Source of the DNA: Dillenia suffruticosa | Lineage: Eukaryota > Streptophyta > Magnoliopsida > Dilleniales > Dilleniaceae | Assembly (NCBI GenBank): GCA_033439265.1 | Contig: JAVTVX010000012.1 | Span: 32,552,261-32,616,260, forward strand | Direction: 5' to 3' | Length of the DNA stretch: 64,000 nt | Shown: in pieces, positions 11,816-22,270 of the stretch | How positions within the stretch are numbered: the first letter of the stretch is position 1 | How the letters are laid out: the number at the start of each line of letters is the position of its first letter | The notes under the pieces: generated by a model | The model's input: only the letters and a program-made list of their open reading frames with translations | Databases searched by the model: none | Told to the model about the DNA's origin: nothing | Translations under genes and position numbers: made by a program

Positions 11816-12889
11816 GTCGATGGATGCTTTCACTTTTTTTTTTTCATTTTTCCTTTCATGAGAAAGCAAAATGTTATTAAAACATTTCAATGTTTATATT
11901 TAGTATTACTACTGATGACGAATGCTTCGAATACCAAGTTAGCATCTCTCAATGGAACTTTCGATAGACACAGATTTTTTTTTTTGAAATACTTTTGAAA
12001 AAAATTGTTCTATAGCAAGAAAAAAAAAAAGAGCACAAAAAAGAAAAAGTAAATACCATATTCATATGATTTTGCTTATATTTATATTCCAAGACCGAGA
12101 GGAACAAGATTCATCATGTAAAGAAAAATCTTAGTAAACAATTGTTAAAGAAGACATAACATCTTATCATGAAAAACATTAAACTCTTTAACCAAGACTC
12201 ATGTTTGAATCCTATGAATAGAAATAATTACGTTGAGAGAATTCCTTCTTAAAGATGATTGTTTCTCCGATGAACGAAGTTGGCAAAATAATTCTTTTAC
12301 CGACTTTCTTTGTTGATTTTATTCCTGAAGCATACTAGATCAAGTAAGCCTTGATATACATCAGTCATGATTTCTCTTTATTTGTTTCGATAGTGGTTAT
12401 TGGAATAATTTAGAATTTATTGTAGGAAGAAAATAAAGAATCTAAAATCATGTCAAGAGTTTAGAATTATTATAGTGAAATTCAAGAGTTTAAATTTATG
12501 ATGAGTGTCAAAAGTTATGAGTTTATTATGTCAAACAAATTTAGGTTTTTAAAGAGACATTGTGTGATGTTTAGGTGTTGCTTAGTATGTTTAAGTGATA
12601 TTATAAATAGATAGTCATTCTATATAATCGTTGAAGAGAGTTGAGATTCACTCTATAAGAGTGAGAAACTATTATGTAATATTATTATGAGTATCTTAAT
12701 ATATTTCTTTTTTCTTAATTAATTTTTGAGTATTCATATGTTTAATATTCTTATTCTTACCGTATAGTCTTCGTCTTAAAAAATATAGATATTTTCTATT
12801 TTAGTTTAAGTTCAACAAAGTGTCAATATAGTGAGAGATATATAACAAAGTATAAATACTATTTTTCTTAAAATTATCCTCTGTTCTCA
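11816..12889. other. AT-rich stretch, no gene seen
   Basis: Non-coding AT-rich DNA next to the solo LTR, including poly-T and poly-A runs at 11828-11850 and 12020-12032. Confidence 0.45.
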
Positions 12890-13105
12890 AAACAAAATGG
12901 TTTTAGAGGAAGGGTGAAGTTCAACCCAACAGTAATCAAGCCTGGATGATTCTAATTTGACATATCGATCAAAAGCAAATTGTTGGAGAAGCCTACCGGT
13001 ATGCAGTAACCAAGACTTGTCTTTTTCCCTCATTTGGAATTTGTATGCATAGTACTTACGACAAGAAACAACCATTCTTCTATCTTTCTTTCTGCATACA
13101 ATATG
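12890..13105 (-). pseudogene. Helitron replicase/helicase fragment (downstream part)
   Basis: The minus-strand frame carries MVVSCRKYYAYKFQMR and then LLHTGRLLQQFAFDRY-VKLES-RLDY. These match the conserved stretch (V-SCREYY-YK then GRLFQQ-VVD) of the N-terminal domain of plant Helitron proteins. A good splice acceptor (TATGCAG at about 13102) lies just upstream. This order places it right after the fragment at 14390-16400, from which it is separated by the CACTA-like repeats. It ends near 12890 with no helicase domain, so it is a truncated remnant. Confidence 0.7.
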
Positions 13106-13204
13106 TTAAAATTATTTTGCAAACAACATAATAGTAATAAAGAATAAAGAAAGAAAAAGTAAACCAAACTATGATGACCAACCTACCTCTTCTTTTTTAG
13201 CAAC

Positions 13205-13368
13205 TCACAATAGATTTTCAGCGATGAAAAATTATAAATAAAAAAAATTTCGTCGTTAATAGTGAGGGATTTCCAACGGTGTACTATCGGACAGGATACC
13301 AAGTGATTTGCGATAGATTAGCGACGGAAATATTTCCGTCGCTAATCTGTCTCTGTAGTGGTCAATTG

Positions 13369-13399
<31 letters not shown>

Positions 13400-14312
13400 T
13401 TTATAAAGCTTTCAGCGACGGATTAGCGACGAAAAAATTAGCAAAAAATTACCGATAGATTACCGATGGAGTTTTTTTTTCAATTTTTTTAAATTTTTTT
13501 TTAAATTTTAATTGTTATTTAATAATTCTTTTGATTTTGATTTTGATTTTATTATGTAGAAGAATAATATTATTTTATTATTTTATAATAAATTATAATT
13601 TTATATAATTTTATTATTATTAACAAATATGAGATAAAGATAATAAGTAAAAAAAATTATGATTATAAACTTTACTTGGTTTAGTGGTGGTGCTACTCTT
13701 GCCATTTCCATTGTGTTCAGGTTGCAGGTTGATGGACGGGTCGACAGGTCTTGAAGTAGCGCATGCATTTTTTTAGAACTCAAAAATCAATGACGGATTG
13801 GGATCCATCGCTGATTTTTTTTCTTTTTTTTATTGACGATGGATTTTTTGACGAATTTTTTTCGGCGACAGATTTTTTTCAATGACGAAAAAAATCCGTC
13901 GCTGATAATTAAAGACAGAAAAAAAATCCGTCACTAATAAAAAAAAATATATAAGAAAAAAAATCAGCGACGGATCTCAATCCATCGTTGATTTTTGAGT
14001 TCTCAAAAAACGTATGCGATGGAAAAAATCTGTCGCTGATACTCTTTAGCGATGGAAAAGGGACATTTCGCGACGAATACATTTTTTTGAGAACTCAAAA
14101 ATCAGTGACGGATTGGGATCCGTTGTTGATTTTTTTTTTTAATTAGCGACGGATTTTTTTCCTCATTAATCATCAGCGATATATTTTTTTCTTCACTGAT
14201 ATTAGCGACGTAACTAAATCTATCGCTGATATTTAGCGGAGTGACTTTCAGTGACGTATTTAGTGACAGAAAAAGAACTTTCAATGATAAATTTTTTCAT
14301 CACTAAAAGTTC
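13205..14312. mobile_element. CACTA-like non-autonomous element or elements (GCGACGG repeats)
   Basis: The block is packed with short direct and inverted copies of GCGACGGAT and ATCCGTCGCTAAT variants around an AT-rich core. Such repeats are typical of the subterminal regions of CACTA (En/Spm) transposons. A CACTA terminus in inverse form, CTGTAGTG, occurs at 13353-13360 directly after CCGTCGCTAATC. The core segment ATAAGTAAAAAAAATTATGAT near 13646 also occurs near 31270 inside the second such block. No transposase is present. There may be two abutting elements, 13205-13360 and 13362-14312. Exact ends are unsure. Confidence 0.6.
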
Positions 14313-14389
14313 GTTTTTCGGTAGCTGCATTTGTATAATTTTGAGGAGAAATGGTATTTTGTACCACACAAGTCTCATCGGAAAGCATC

Positions 14390-16400
14390 ATGCCAGCTTT
14401 TTTTGAATTTTAAGAATTCCTTCATGCCAACCAGGTTCTCGTTTTGTAAAAATCAATGGATACCGCAGAGGATCATAACATCCATAGTAATGTTTTAAGG
14501 ATTTGAGTGTCTGTTGTGTAAACCTGTATCTATGGGATGAGTCCCCAATGTGATTATCATTTTCTAATCACATGGCATTGACTTGCGAAACTATAGGGAC
14601 ATTGAAAACTTGCTCGTCTCATGCTGGATCAGACTTTAAGGAAATTTGTATTCCGATAAGTTTGGCACATTAGCAAGACATCGAAAAAACTGTTCATATG
14701 GATTTTTTATAGTCAATGGCATAAGTTGATCCAGAATTGACTTTCGGAATTTACCAGAGATGGCAAGGCGATTCCCCATTTCATGCTCATTATCATAAAA
14801 ATAAAGTTGTATATTGGATGGATCTTCGCCAGGATGGTGCGGAAGACGACTAGTGTAATGGTAAACCTGAACTTGGATTCTAAATGTATAGATACCATTG
14901 TTCCTTTTGCTAAGATCTGTATCACAGTGTGCTCCAAATGATGTGACTCCAAGTATATTATTATAGCTTCTAATACGTTCTCTGAATTCTTTGCAGTCTG
15001 GATCATCCGTTGTGTATAGCCTAATTAATTCTGCAGGCATTTGACTCTCGATCAACTTGACTTCACCTTCTGAGCAACCAAATCCAGGAGGTTCACCATA
15101 GAATCTTTTAGCCCCACAATGCTGGTAGTTGGGAACTGTTGGCAAAATATAAGGAGCATCTGAAATTTTTTCAAGCAGTGTTTTTCTTTTCGATTGATGG
15201 CCTGATAATGGAAAAATGTACTATATGACATGCAAATGATTTGTATCATAAAATTGTAGAAAGAAACATCTATCATACCAGTGCAACCATCAGGGTGCAG
15301 CTCCCTGCTTTCAAATGAAGCAAAGCCTGGACTTAAGACTTCCAATGTATTGCAGTATCTTGCATTTTCTCTCGTGTGTAATGTTTGTTACAAGAAATGA
15401 CACCATGTAGATGACCAAGCATAGAAGGCAGCCTGCCATTTGTCCTATCCGAAATGAGTGATCATTTTATAAAAGCTAAGATGTAAGAATAAATTAACGA
15501 CATTTTTTTTTAATTATCATGACACAAAACAAAGCATACCAATCGAAAGTAATATTGATATACTTTGATTTGCAGGATTGATAATTTCTAATATAGTGTC
15601 AGAATCATGACTTTGTGCCATAAACGAGGCGTCGTTTGTTGTCTGATAAGATGTTGAGGGAACATATCTTTCCTTTGTAGAAGCATTGCCTCGCTCCAAA
15701 ATAAAAGCCTTTAATTCATCACCTTGGAAAGCAATATCATTTTCTGTATCAGGCTGCTGAAGGCTTCTTTTTTCCTTTTTTTGAGTGATCAGTCAAACTT
15801 GCGCATATAAAATTAGGTAGAAGAAATTAGTATTGAAAAACATCAATGCACTTGTAGAGAGTGGTTTAGAAGGTTCTAACACATTGCCAAAACCATCAAC
15901 ACTGCTTATTTGGTGATCAGGAGCTTGATTGCGGAACAGAATCAACTGATGAAATTATTTTTGTTGGCAAAAATCTTACACCAGCATCACCAATCACTGA
16001 AGAACCAATAGGTGTAAGTCTTTCGAGGTTAGAATGGGCAGCATTTTCATTAGCAATGCAAATCTGTCGAGTTCGGATCTCAATCCAAGTTTTTTTTCCT
16101 TTTAAATAACATCTGCTGTCTTTCTTCATCTGTCATAGAACGATATTGTCCCCTTGCTCGATAATTCGACGCTTTTCTTCAATAGAAAGAACATTACCAG
16201 TTTGTCTGACATCACTGGTCAAAGGCTTCCCAACCTAAGCCATAGTCCGATTGTGTCTTCTTTTCAACAAAAGTGAAGGCTCTTCCTCATATGTCATTGC
16301 CGCATACATTTCACGCCTTTACAATTTCTTTCTAATCGACATTCCTCCACAATTAAATTCTCACAGGATGAATCAGGTTTTCCCAAATGATGATCCTCCA
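14390..16400 (-). pseudogene. Helitron replicase/helicase fragment (upstream part)
   Basis: Exon-like pieces on the minus strand read in Helitron order. RRKEMYAAMTYEEEPSLLLK lies near 16300. After a splice acceptor at 15161/15160 come YILPTVPNYQHCGAKRF and PPGFGCSEGEVKL. At about 14880-14780 there is YHYTSRLPHHPGE followed by QLYFYDNEHEMGNR. At about 14505-14410 there is HYYGCYDPLRYPLIF followed by EPGWHEGI. These are signature stretches of plant Helitron-encoded proteins ahead of the Rep and helicase domains. Frameshifts and stops break the frame, including one after 14640 and one near 14400. No Rep catalytic His motif or helicase is visible, so this is a dead partial copy. Confidence 0.75.
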
Positions 16401-16479
16401 TGTTCATGATATAGCAAGGACGAACGAAATTGAATTAAACAACCCAAAAATTGGAACAGATGGCACATAGTACAAGAAA

Positions 16480-17520
16480 GTAAAGGAAAAACCACGTTGC
16501 AGACAAATTTTCCTAAAGTAATCGATAAAATTGTAACATAATATTATAAAATAGTATATGACATACTTGTATCAGCAAAACAAACAGCAAGGATGAATAG
16601 AAGCCACAGATCTAAAGAACATGAGGACAACATATCATTAGTCATGACAAAGCAAAGCATTCTTATCTTTATATACTCAGAACCAAACTACAAGGATAAA
16701 GAAACGAAGATAATAACAACAGGAGAAACAAAATGTCAAAAGAAACCCCAAAGAAGGGTAAGAATGGTAGGAAAACGGAATTTAATCAGAAATATGACAG
16801 AGAAAACAAACACCACCTAGGACAGAAAGCGATTAAAAACATCATTTGTAAGAGCAAGTATACGCAGGGAAAAAGAATACCACACACAGGAACAAAACCC
16901 AAAACAAAAGTCAAACCGAAAGAAGAAATCGAGTACCAGATAACACAATACAATAAAAAAAATCCAGATAAAAGATAAAGTAAATTGGGTCCCAATAACC
17001 GACTGAGGGAGATTTCCGGAATAAAGCTAAATCCTGGTCCGACTCTTAGAATTCGAGGCTAATTGGGTCGATTTAAATTTTTTTTTTGAAAACAAGGAGG
17101 AAAAAAAAAAATCAGCTGCTTGAGTCAGGTCCATGCTCATGCAGAAGCATACAGGGAAAACCTTAAGCTTTAGCCATTATAAAGGATGGTCCAATCCCAA
17201 TTCCAATTTCTTTTTTGGGGGACCAATATAATTATATATTTGATTATTTTATATTTTTATTATAAATATGATTATTTTATTATTTTTATAAAATAATTAG
17301 TTAAAAAAATTCTAACACATAACTTTTTTTTTTTTATTTTTACTATCGTTATTCAGATTTTATTTTATTAATATTATAAAATTTATTTTAAAATGTACTT
17401 TCCAAAATCTTTTTCTGGTTTTTTCGTCGTTCCCAGACACATAACCCGGTTGGCTTGGTTTGTTTCTTTTCCACTGTGGGCCGTCGGCCCTTGCAACTTT
17501 CAACCCAAAAAAGGGAGCTA
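16480..17520. other. no gene recognised
   Basis: Lys-rich open frames at 16593-16978 are read from A-rich DNA and show no family motif. From 17200 the sequence is AT-rich and non-coding. From about 17430 it becomes more balanced as it nears the CLASP-like fragment. Confidence 0.4.
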
Positions 17521-17832
17521 GTACCGGATCAAGCTCTCATACTGGACTGACACGTTCCTAAGTTTCTCATCCGACGTTGACTTGCTGTGTCCTGACCCAG
17601 CAGCAAGGGCCAAGCAAGGCTGACCGATTTCACTCACACCATAGTGGCACCTTCCGTAAAAACACCCGCACACGTGTCAATGCCCGAACCCACCCACCAG
17701 ATAGAAGCACAACGGTAGTTTCACTTTCATCTCTCTCTCCTCTCCCTCCCGCTTTCGACACTCAACGCTCTCCTTTTCTCTCTCTCTAGACACGCTTCAC
17801 ATGGAGATCTGAACTGCGATTCACCAGATCTA

Positions 17833-18156
17833 ATGGAGGAAGCGCTGTAGACGGCACGCGCGTAGGACACGAAGGAGCGAATGGCGGGCGTGGAGCGACT
17901 TCACGAACTTCTCGAAGCTTCTCGCAGGAGCCTGTCTTCCTCCGAAGTCATCTCTCTGTCTCTGGTCGACACCTGCTTAGATCTTCTCAAAGACAACAAT
18001 TTTAGGAATTCTCAAGGTGCTCTTCAAGCTTTTGCTTCTGCTGCGGTTTAATCCGGTGAGCATCTCAGGCTTCACTTCAATGCACTTGTTCCCGCTGTCG
18101 TTGAAAAATTAGGTGACGGTATACAACCCGTCAGAGACGCCCTTTGCAGGCTGGTC
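17833..18156 (+). pseudogene. CLASP: CLASP (CLIP-associated protein) 5' exon fragment, broken
   Basis: Read in one frame, the segment gives MEEAL-stop-TARA-stop-DTKERMAGVERLHELLEASR, then LVDTCLDLLKDNNF and SQGALQAFASAAV-stop-SGEHL, then HFNALVPAVVEKLGDG. This is the N-terminal TOG region of plant CLASP, a microtubule-associated protein. Three in-frame stops (17848, 17863 and about 18047) and a 6-base duplication (TCTCTG twice, giving SLSL) break it. Similarity stops at about 18156, where a low-complexity repeat begins. The pyrimidine-rich sequence at about 17720-17830 looks like the original 5' leader. It is therefore a truncated duplicate of a CLASP gene that lies elsewhere. Confidence 0.85.
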
Positions 18157-18540
18157 AATTTTTCATTTCATTTTTCTTTTTAATTTTTTAAAATGGGAAA
18201 AAAAAAAGGGTTAAATGGGTAAAAAAAAAGGTAGGTGAAAAACAAAAGCAAGGACGTGAATTGAAAAAAAAAATAGAAAAGAAAAAAGGCTGTGGTCCGA
18301 AAACAATGGGACGACCAGCTGGGGGGTGTCCGAATTCTCTGTGAACGATAGCGCCGAATTTTTCAATTCTTTTTTCTTTTTAATTTTTTGAAATGGGCAA
18401 GGTTTAAAAGAAAAAAAAAAAAAAAGGTGGGTGCAAAACCTGAATTGAATAAAAAGAAAAAAGAAAAAAAACCGTGGTCCGAAAACGGTGGGACGACCAA
18501 CCGAGGGTGTCCGAATTCTCTGTAAACGGCGGCTCCTATC
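18157..18540 (+). repeat. tandem duplication of a ~190-base unit
   Basis: Two head-to-tail copies lie at about 18157-18356 and 18357-18540. Both begin with AATTTTTCA, a T-rich run and ATGGG, continue with an A-rich run, and finish with GTGGTCCGAAAAC followed by GGGACGACCA and GTGTCCGAATTCTCTGT. The motif set (GTGGTC..AAAA, GACGACC, then CTTTATATATA downstream) recurs in diverged form at 33280-34330. No coding capacity. Confidence 0.75.
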
Positions 18541-18545
18541 GGCGC

Positions 18546-18555
18546 TTTATATATA
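18546..18555 (+). promoter_or_regulatory. TATA box candidate of the dikinase regulatory protein gene
   Basis: TTTATATATA lies 45 bases before the ATG at 18601, right after the second tandem-repeat copy. The same context, GCTTTATATATA, follows the related repeat at about 34306-34317, so this core promoter may be repeat-derived. Confidence 0.45.
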
Positions 18556-18600
18556 GGGGAATTTCCTTATCACCAAAATATTTAAAAACCCACACCAAAA

Positions 18601-19852
18601 ATGGAAAAAAGAATGCTATCTTCGGGACTCGATCTTAAAATCTCAATCCCTAACCAAAACCCACCAACAATCCCCGAATCCAAATCCAGCTCATCATCCC
18701 CATCAACCCCATCTTCCCTACCAACCTCAAATCAATCCGAGACTTACCTTTCCGATCCCGAACACCAAATCCGGAAATCCAAAGCCAGTCCCCAGTTAAA
18801 CCGATGGTCGAGGGCCCGTGCCATTCGGTCCGGACGCCGGTTGGACCATACAGGCTCCCTGGTCCAGATAGCGGACTCGCCGTTGAGCCCGTCGCCGCCG
18901 GATGGGGTGGAGGTGGAGGATGAGATGGCAGTGGGAGGCAAGAGTATATACATGGTATCTGATCGGAGTGGGTGGACTGCCGAGCACTCTGTTAATGCTG
19001 CTTTGGCTCAGTTTGAGGGTAGGGCTTGTGCCGTGAATACCCAATTATTCCCGGGGGTAATTTCGTCTTTTCACTGTATGTATATATTTATTCATGTTCA
19101 TGTTTATAGTATTTAGTCATATTCACCATATGACAGAGATTAATGCGTATTTGTTTATTAACCTGCCAAGGTGATTAAAATCATAATACATTGTACAGAT
19201 TTCAATGTAATTAAAAAGCATATTATGGTATATATCTAATGTTTCAGCAAATGAATATTTTGCATTATTCACATTATTTTTTTAATAAACTTTTTTAGTA
19301 CATCTAACATTTGTTAAACATAAAATATACCTAAATATCCTCCACATGATCTTGGCGTCGAAGGACTAATGATCATCCCATCAAATCTTTGGAAGGGGCA
19401 CATTAAAAGGCCAGTAGCAATTAATGAAGGTAATAATGTACAAGGTAATTGCTCCACGATACATTCTCCTCAAGTTACTGCATTTTTGGCATTTTATGTG
19501 TCCTCATAAGATGTGATTAGGCCTAGTTTCACCTTTTGGGATGTATAACTGTTCATACCTTCTCTATATGGTATTATTACTCATCATCGGGAACCAGTGT
19601 CTGTTAATTTGGGCACTTTCTAAACATTATTTGCATGTATTCCTGATCTTGTGCCTGAACAACTCGTATGAGATCACGTCAATGATGTAATGAAACTTCA
19701 CGGGTGATTTTGTTGTTTGGTCGATTTTGACGGTTGTAGGCAATGTTATCATAACAGTACTGTATATTGATCCGTAAAATTTAAAAATATGGTTGAACCG
19801 ATTAGACCGTAAATCAATATGATCGAATCGCTGATTTTTTAATAATAATTAA

Positions 19853-19891
<39 letters not shown>

Positions 19892-21345
19892 CAATAATTA
19901 CTTTTAAAACTCATATGATAATTAAAAACTAAATAATTAAATTATAAAGTCATATAAAATATAAATTAAAATCATAATATCAAAAATTGATAATTTCACG
20001 TCTCATAGAAATTTAAAAAAATAAAAAAAAAAATCTTAAAAAAATTATTTTTTTTTAGGTTTTAACCCTAGACCGCGGGATTTTTAAATCGGCGGTTCAA
20101 CCTCGGTTCATGGTTGAACATCAGTTGAACCACTAGTTCAGTCTAGTTCAATTGTAAAACGGTATTTTTATTCAACCGAATCACAAAATAATTAAAAAAA
20201 GGGTTGAACCAGTTGAACCGGCGGTTCAATCCGATTTTAATAATATTGGTTGTAGGCACTGGGTTCTAGATTCCTGAAAGCAGAAGACTTTGTTACTTGT
20301 GGTTAGGCACAAGAGTGGAAGTATATCATTTTAATAGGTAATGCCAGAATATTGCCCTATTCATTAATTACTACAATGATGGACCATCTCTGCAGTAACA
20401 CCCTGTGCTTGATTCTTGATTGTGGGATTTCTTGCATACGGTGGGCACATAGTACATTCTTAACCATTTCCTTATGGGCATCTGGAGCAATTTATCATTG
20501 CCCACGCTTTTCAGGTTGATAGTCTTGAGCGATTACTAGAGGTAATAAAGCAAGCTGCCAGAGAAGGTTCAATGCTTGTCTACACTCTAGCTGATCCTTC
20601 CATGGCAGAATCTGCCAGACAAGCCTGCAGGCATTGGGGAATACCATCCGCTGATGTACTCGGTGCAATAACAGAAGCAGTTGCATCCCATCTTGGTGTG
20701 TCACCTTATGGCCTTCCTCGTGGAGCTTCGGGCAGAAGTTATGCCCTTACAGACGAATACTTTAAACGGATTGATGCTATAGAGTTCACCATCAAGCAAG
20801 ACGATGGCGCCCTGCCTCAAAATTTGCACAAAGCTGACATTGTCCTTACTGGGGTCTCTCGTACTGGGAAAACACCCTTATCAATTTATCTAGCACAAAA
20901 AGGATACAAAGTAGCAAATGTCCCAATTGTGATGGGTGTGGCGTTGCCTAGAACTCTATTTGAGATTGACCAGGAGAAGGTTTTTGGTATGACTATAAAC
21001 CCTGTTGTCCTTCAAACAATTAGGAGAGCAAGAGCCAAAACTCTAGGCTTAAAAAAAGAAGCTAGGAGCAACTACTCAGAGATGAACTATGTCAGAGAGG
21101 AGTTGGATTTTGCTGGAAAGATTTTTGCCCAAAATCCTGTCTGGCCAGTAATTGGTAAGCATGAATATTCACGTATTAATTTGGATTTTAAGAAAATTTG
21201 TTTTAGCCTAATGGCCATGCTATTACCTGCTTTGGTTGCAGAGGTAACTGGGAAAGCAATGGAAGAGACTGCAGCTGTTGTCTTGAGGATTTATCATGAC
21301 AGAAAGCAGAAGAGCTTGATTTCTAGAATTTCAAGAAGATACTAG
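18601..21345 (+). CDS. RP1: pyruvate,phosphate dikinase regulatory protein (PDRP / RP)
   Basis: Bifunctional Ser/Thr kinase and phosphotransferase that inactivates PPDK by ADP-dependent phosphorylation and reactivates it by phosphate-dependent dephosphorylation. Exons are 18601-19056, 20515-21154 and 21242-21345, with GT-AG junctions, giving 399 residues. The N-terminal ~60 residues are Ser/Pro-rich and could be a plastid transit peptide. [13 protein letters not shown] precedes the DUF299/PSRP domain. The domain contains the P-loop-like GVSRTGKT (265-272), [12 protein letters not shown], and a conserved end [15 protein letters not shown]. Intron 1 (1458 bases) holds a Mutator-type MITE. The frame is open throughout. 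Plants have plastid (RP1) and cytosolic (RP2) forms; I cannot decide which this is, so the symbol is tentative. Confidence 0.93.
19741..20247. mobile_element. Mutator-type MITE in PDRP intron 1
   Basis: The element starts CAATGTTATCA and ends with the inverse of CAATATTATTA. It is flanked by a perfect 9-base duplication, GGTTGTAGG, at 19732-19740 and 20248-20256. Nine-base duplications are the hallmark of Mutator-like elements. Inside are many GGTTGAACCG-type motifs and a TA microsatellite at about 19855-19889, but no gene. A relative lies at about 38490-38786. Confidence 0.85.
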
Positions 21346-21555
21346 AGACAGAAGGTTCTTTTTACCAGTGAGGAAAGATGAGATGCCAAGTTCTAGTTGT
21401 GAGCTTTGAAATGATGTTTAGCTTCTTAATAAGCAAGGCACATCGATGATGTTCCTGAATCATTAGGTAATCTCGTACTAAACCTTTGGTACATAAATAA
21501 TATAACCATTTTTAGTATTATCCCTTAAACTTTGAAGGGCAGAGAGATTATGCTC

Positions 21556-21561
21556 AATAAA
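21556..21561 (+). terminator. polyadenylation signal candidate, PDRP gene
   Basis: AATAAA occurs 211 bases after the stop codon of the dikinase regulator gene. Confidence 0.4.
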
Positions 21562-22270
21562 GGGTCACAAAATTAGTGCCATTAACAAACCTGATTACCT
21601 AATCACGTTTGTCTTCAACAAAGTCATGCCAGATGAAAGAATATTTCCAGAGGAGGAAAAAATTTAATGTAGACAAAGCATAAACTGGTTTACTAGGCAA
21701 TCCCTTTTTCTTTGTAAACTTATGGTTTGTGCTCTTCACATTCACTCACACATGGTCACATACAACAAAAAAAAAGAACATGCTTGTGTCCGCAAAAAGT
21801 GCAAAGTGATGTGGAAGGTATGGAAGAGGAAAAAGAAGGAACAACATGAGATTAAAGGTAAACACTTTTTTCTCATCTTCCATTAAACTTTGTGTAGAGA
21901 TGGACAAAAATACCATACAAGTGAGAAACATAGAACGATTGTTTTCTTTTTTAATCTCTTCCACAAAAAAGAAAAAGGACACGCATACATTTTAAGTGAA
22001 TGTGCCTCATCTTTTTGGCCCTCCTCTGTATCCTTGTCTTCGTCTTTAGCTTGTTTTTAATAATGCAACAGTTCTAGTAGTGCCTGATAGTGAAGCCATG
22101 CCTATAGAATATTAGTCCTTTCTGTTCTTTAGTTTGTGGAAACTTGGTTCGATCTCAGCCGACCAAATCAAGTACTAGTTCCCACCATCTAGATTGATTG
22201 TATTGATCTATGCTTCTTCCGAAATACTCCCAAACGTAAGCAATTATCATATTGGCTATTATAATGACTG
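21562..22270. other. convergent intergenic region
   Basis: Non-coding stretch between the + strand dikinase regulator gene and the - strand membrane protein gene. It should hold both 3' UTRs. Confidence 0.5.

Noticed and set aside
16593-16978. Overlapping Lys-rich open frames
   Set aside because: A-rich DNA with no family motif, and the two frames shift over the same bases.
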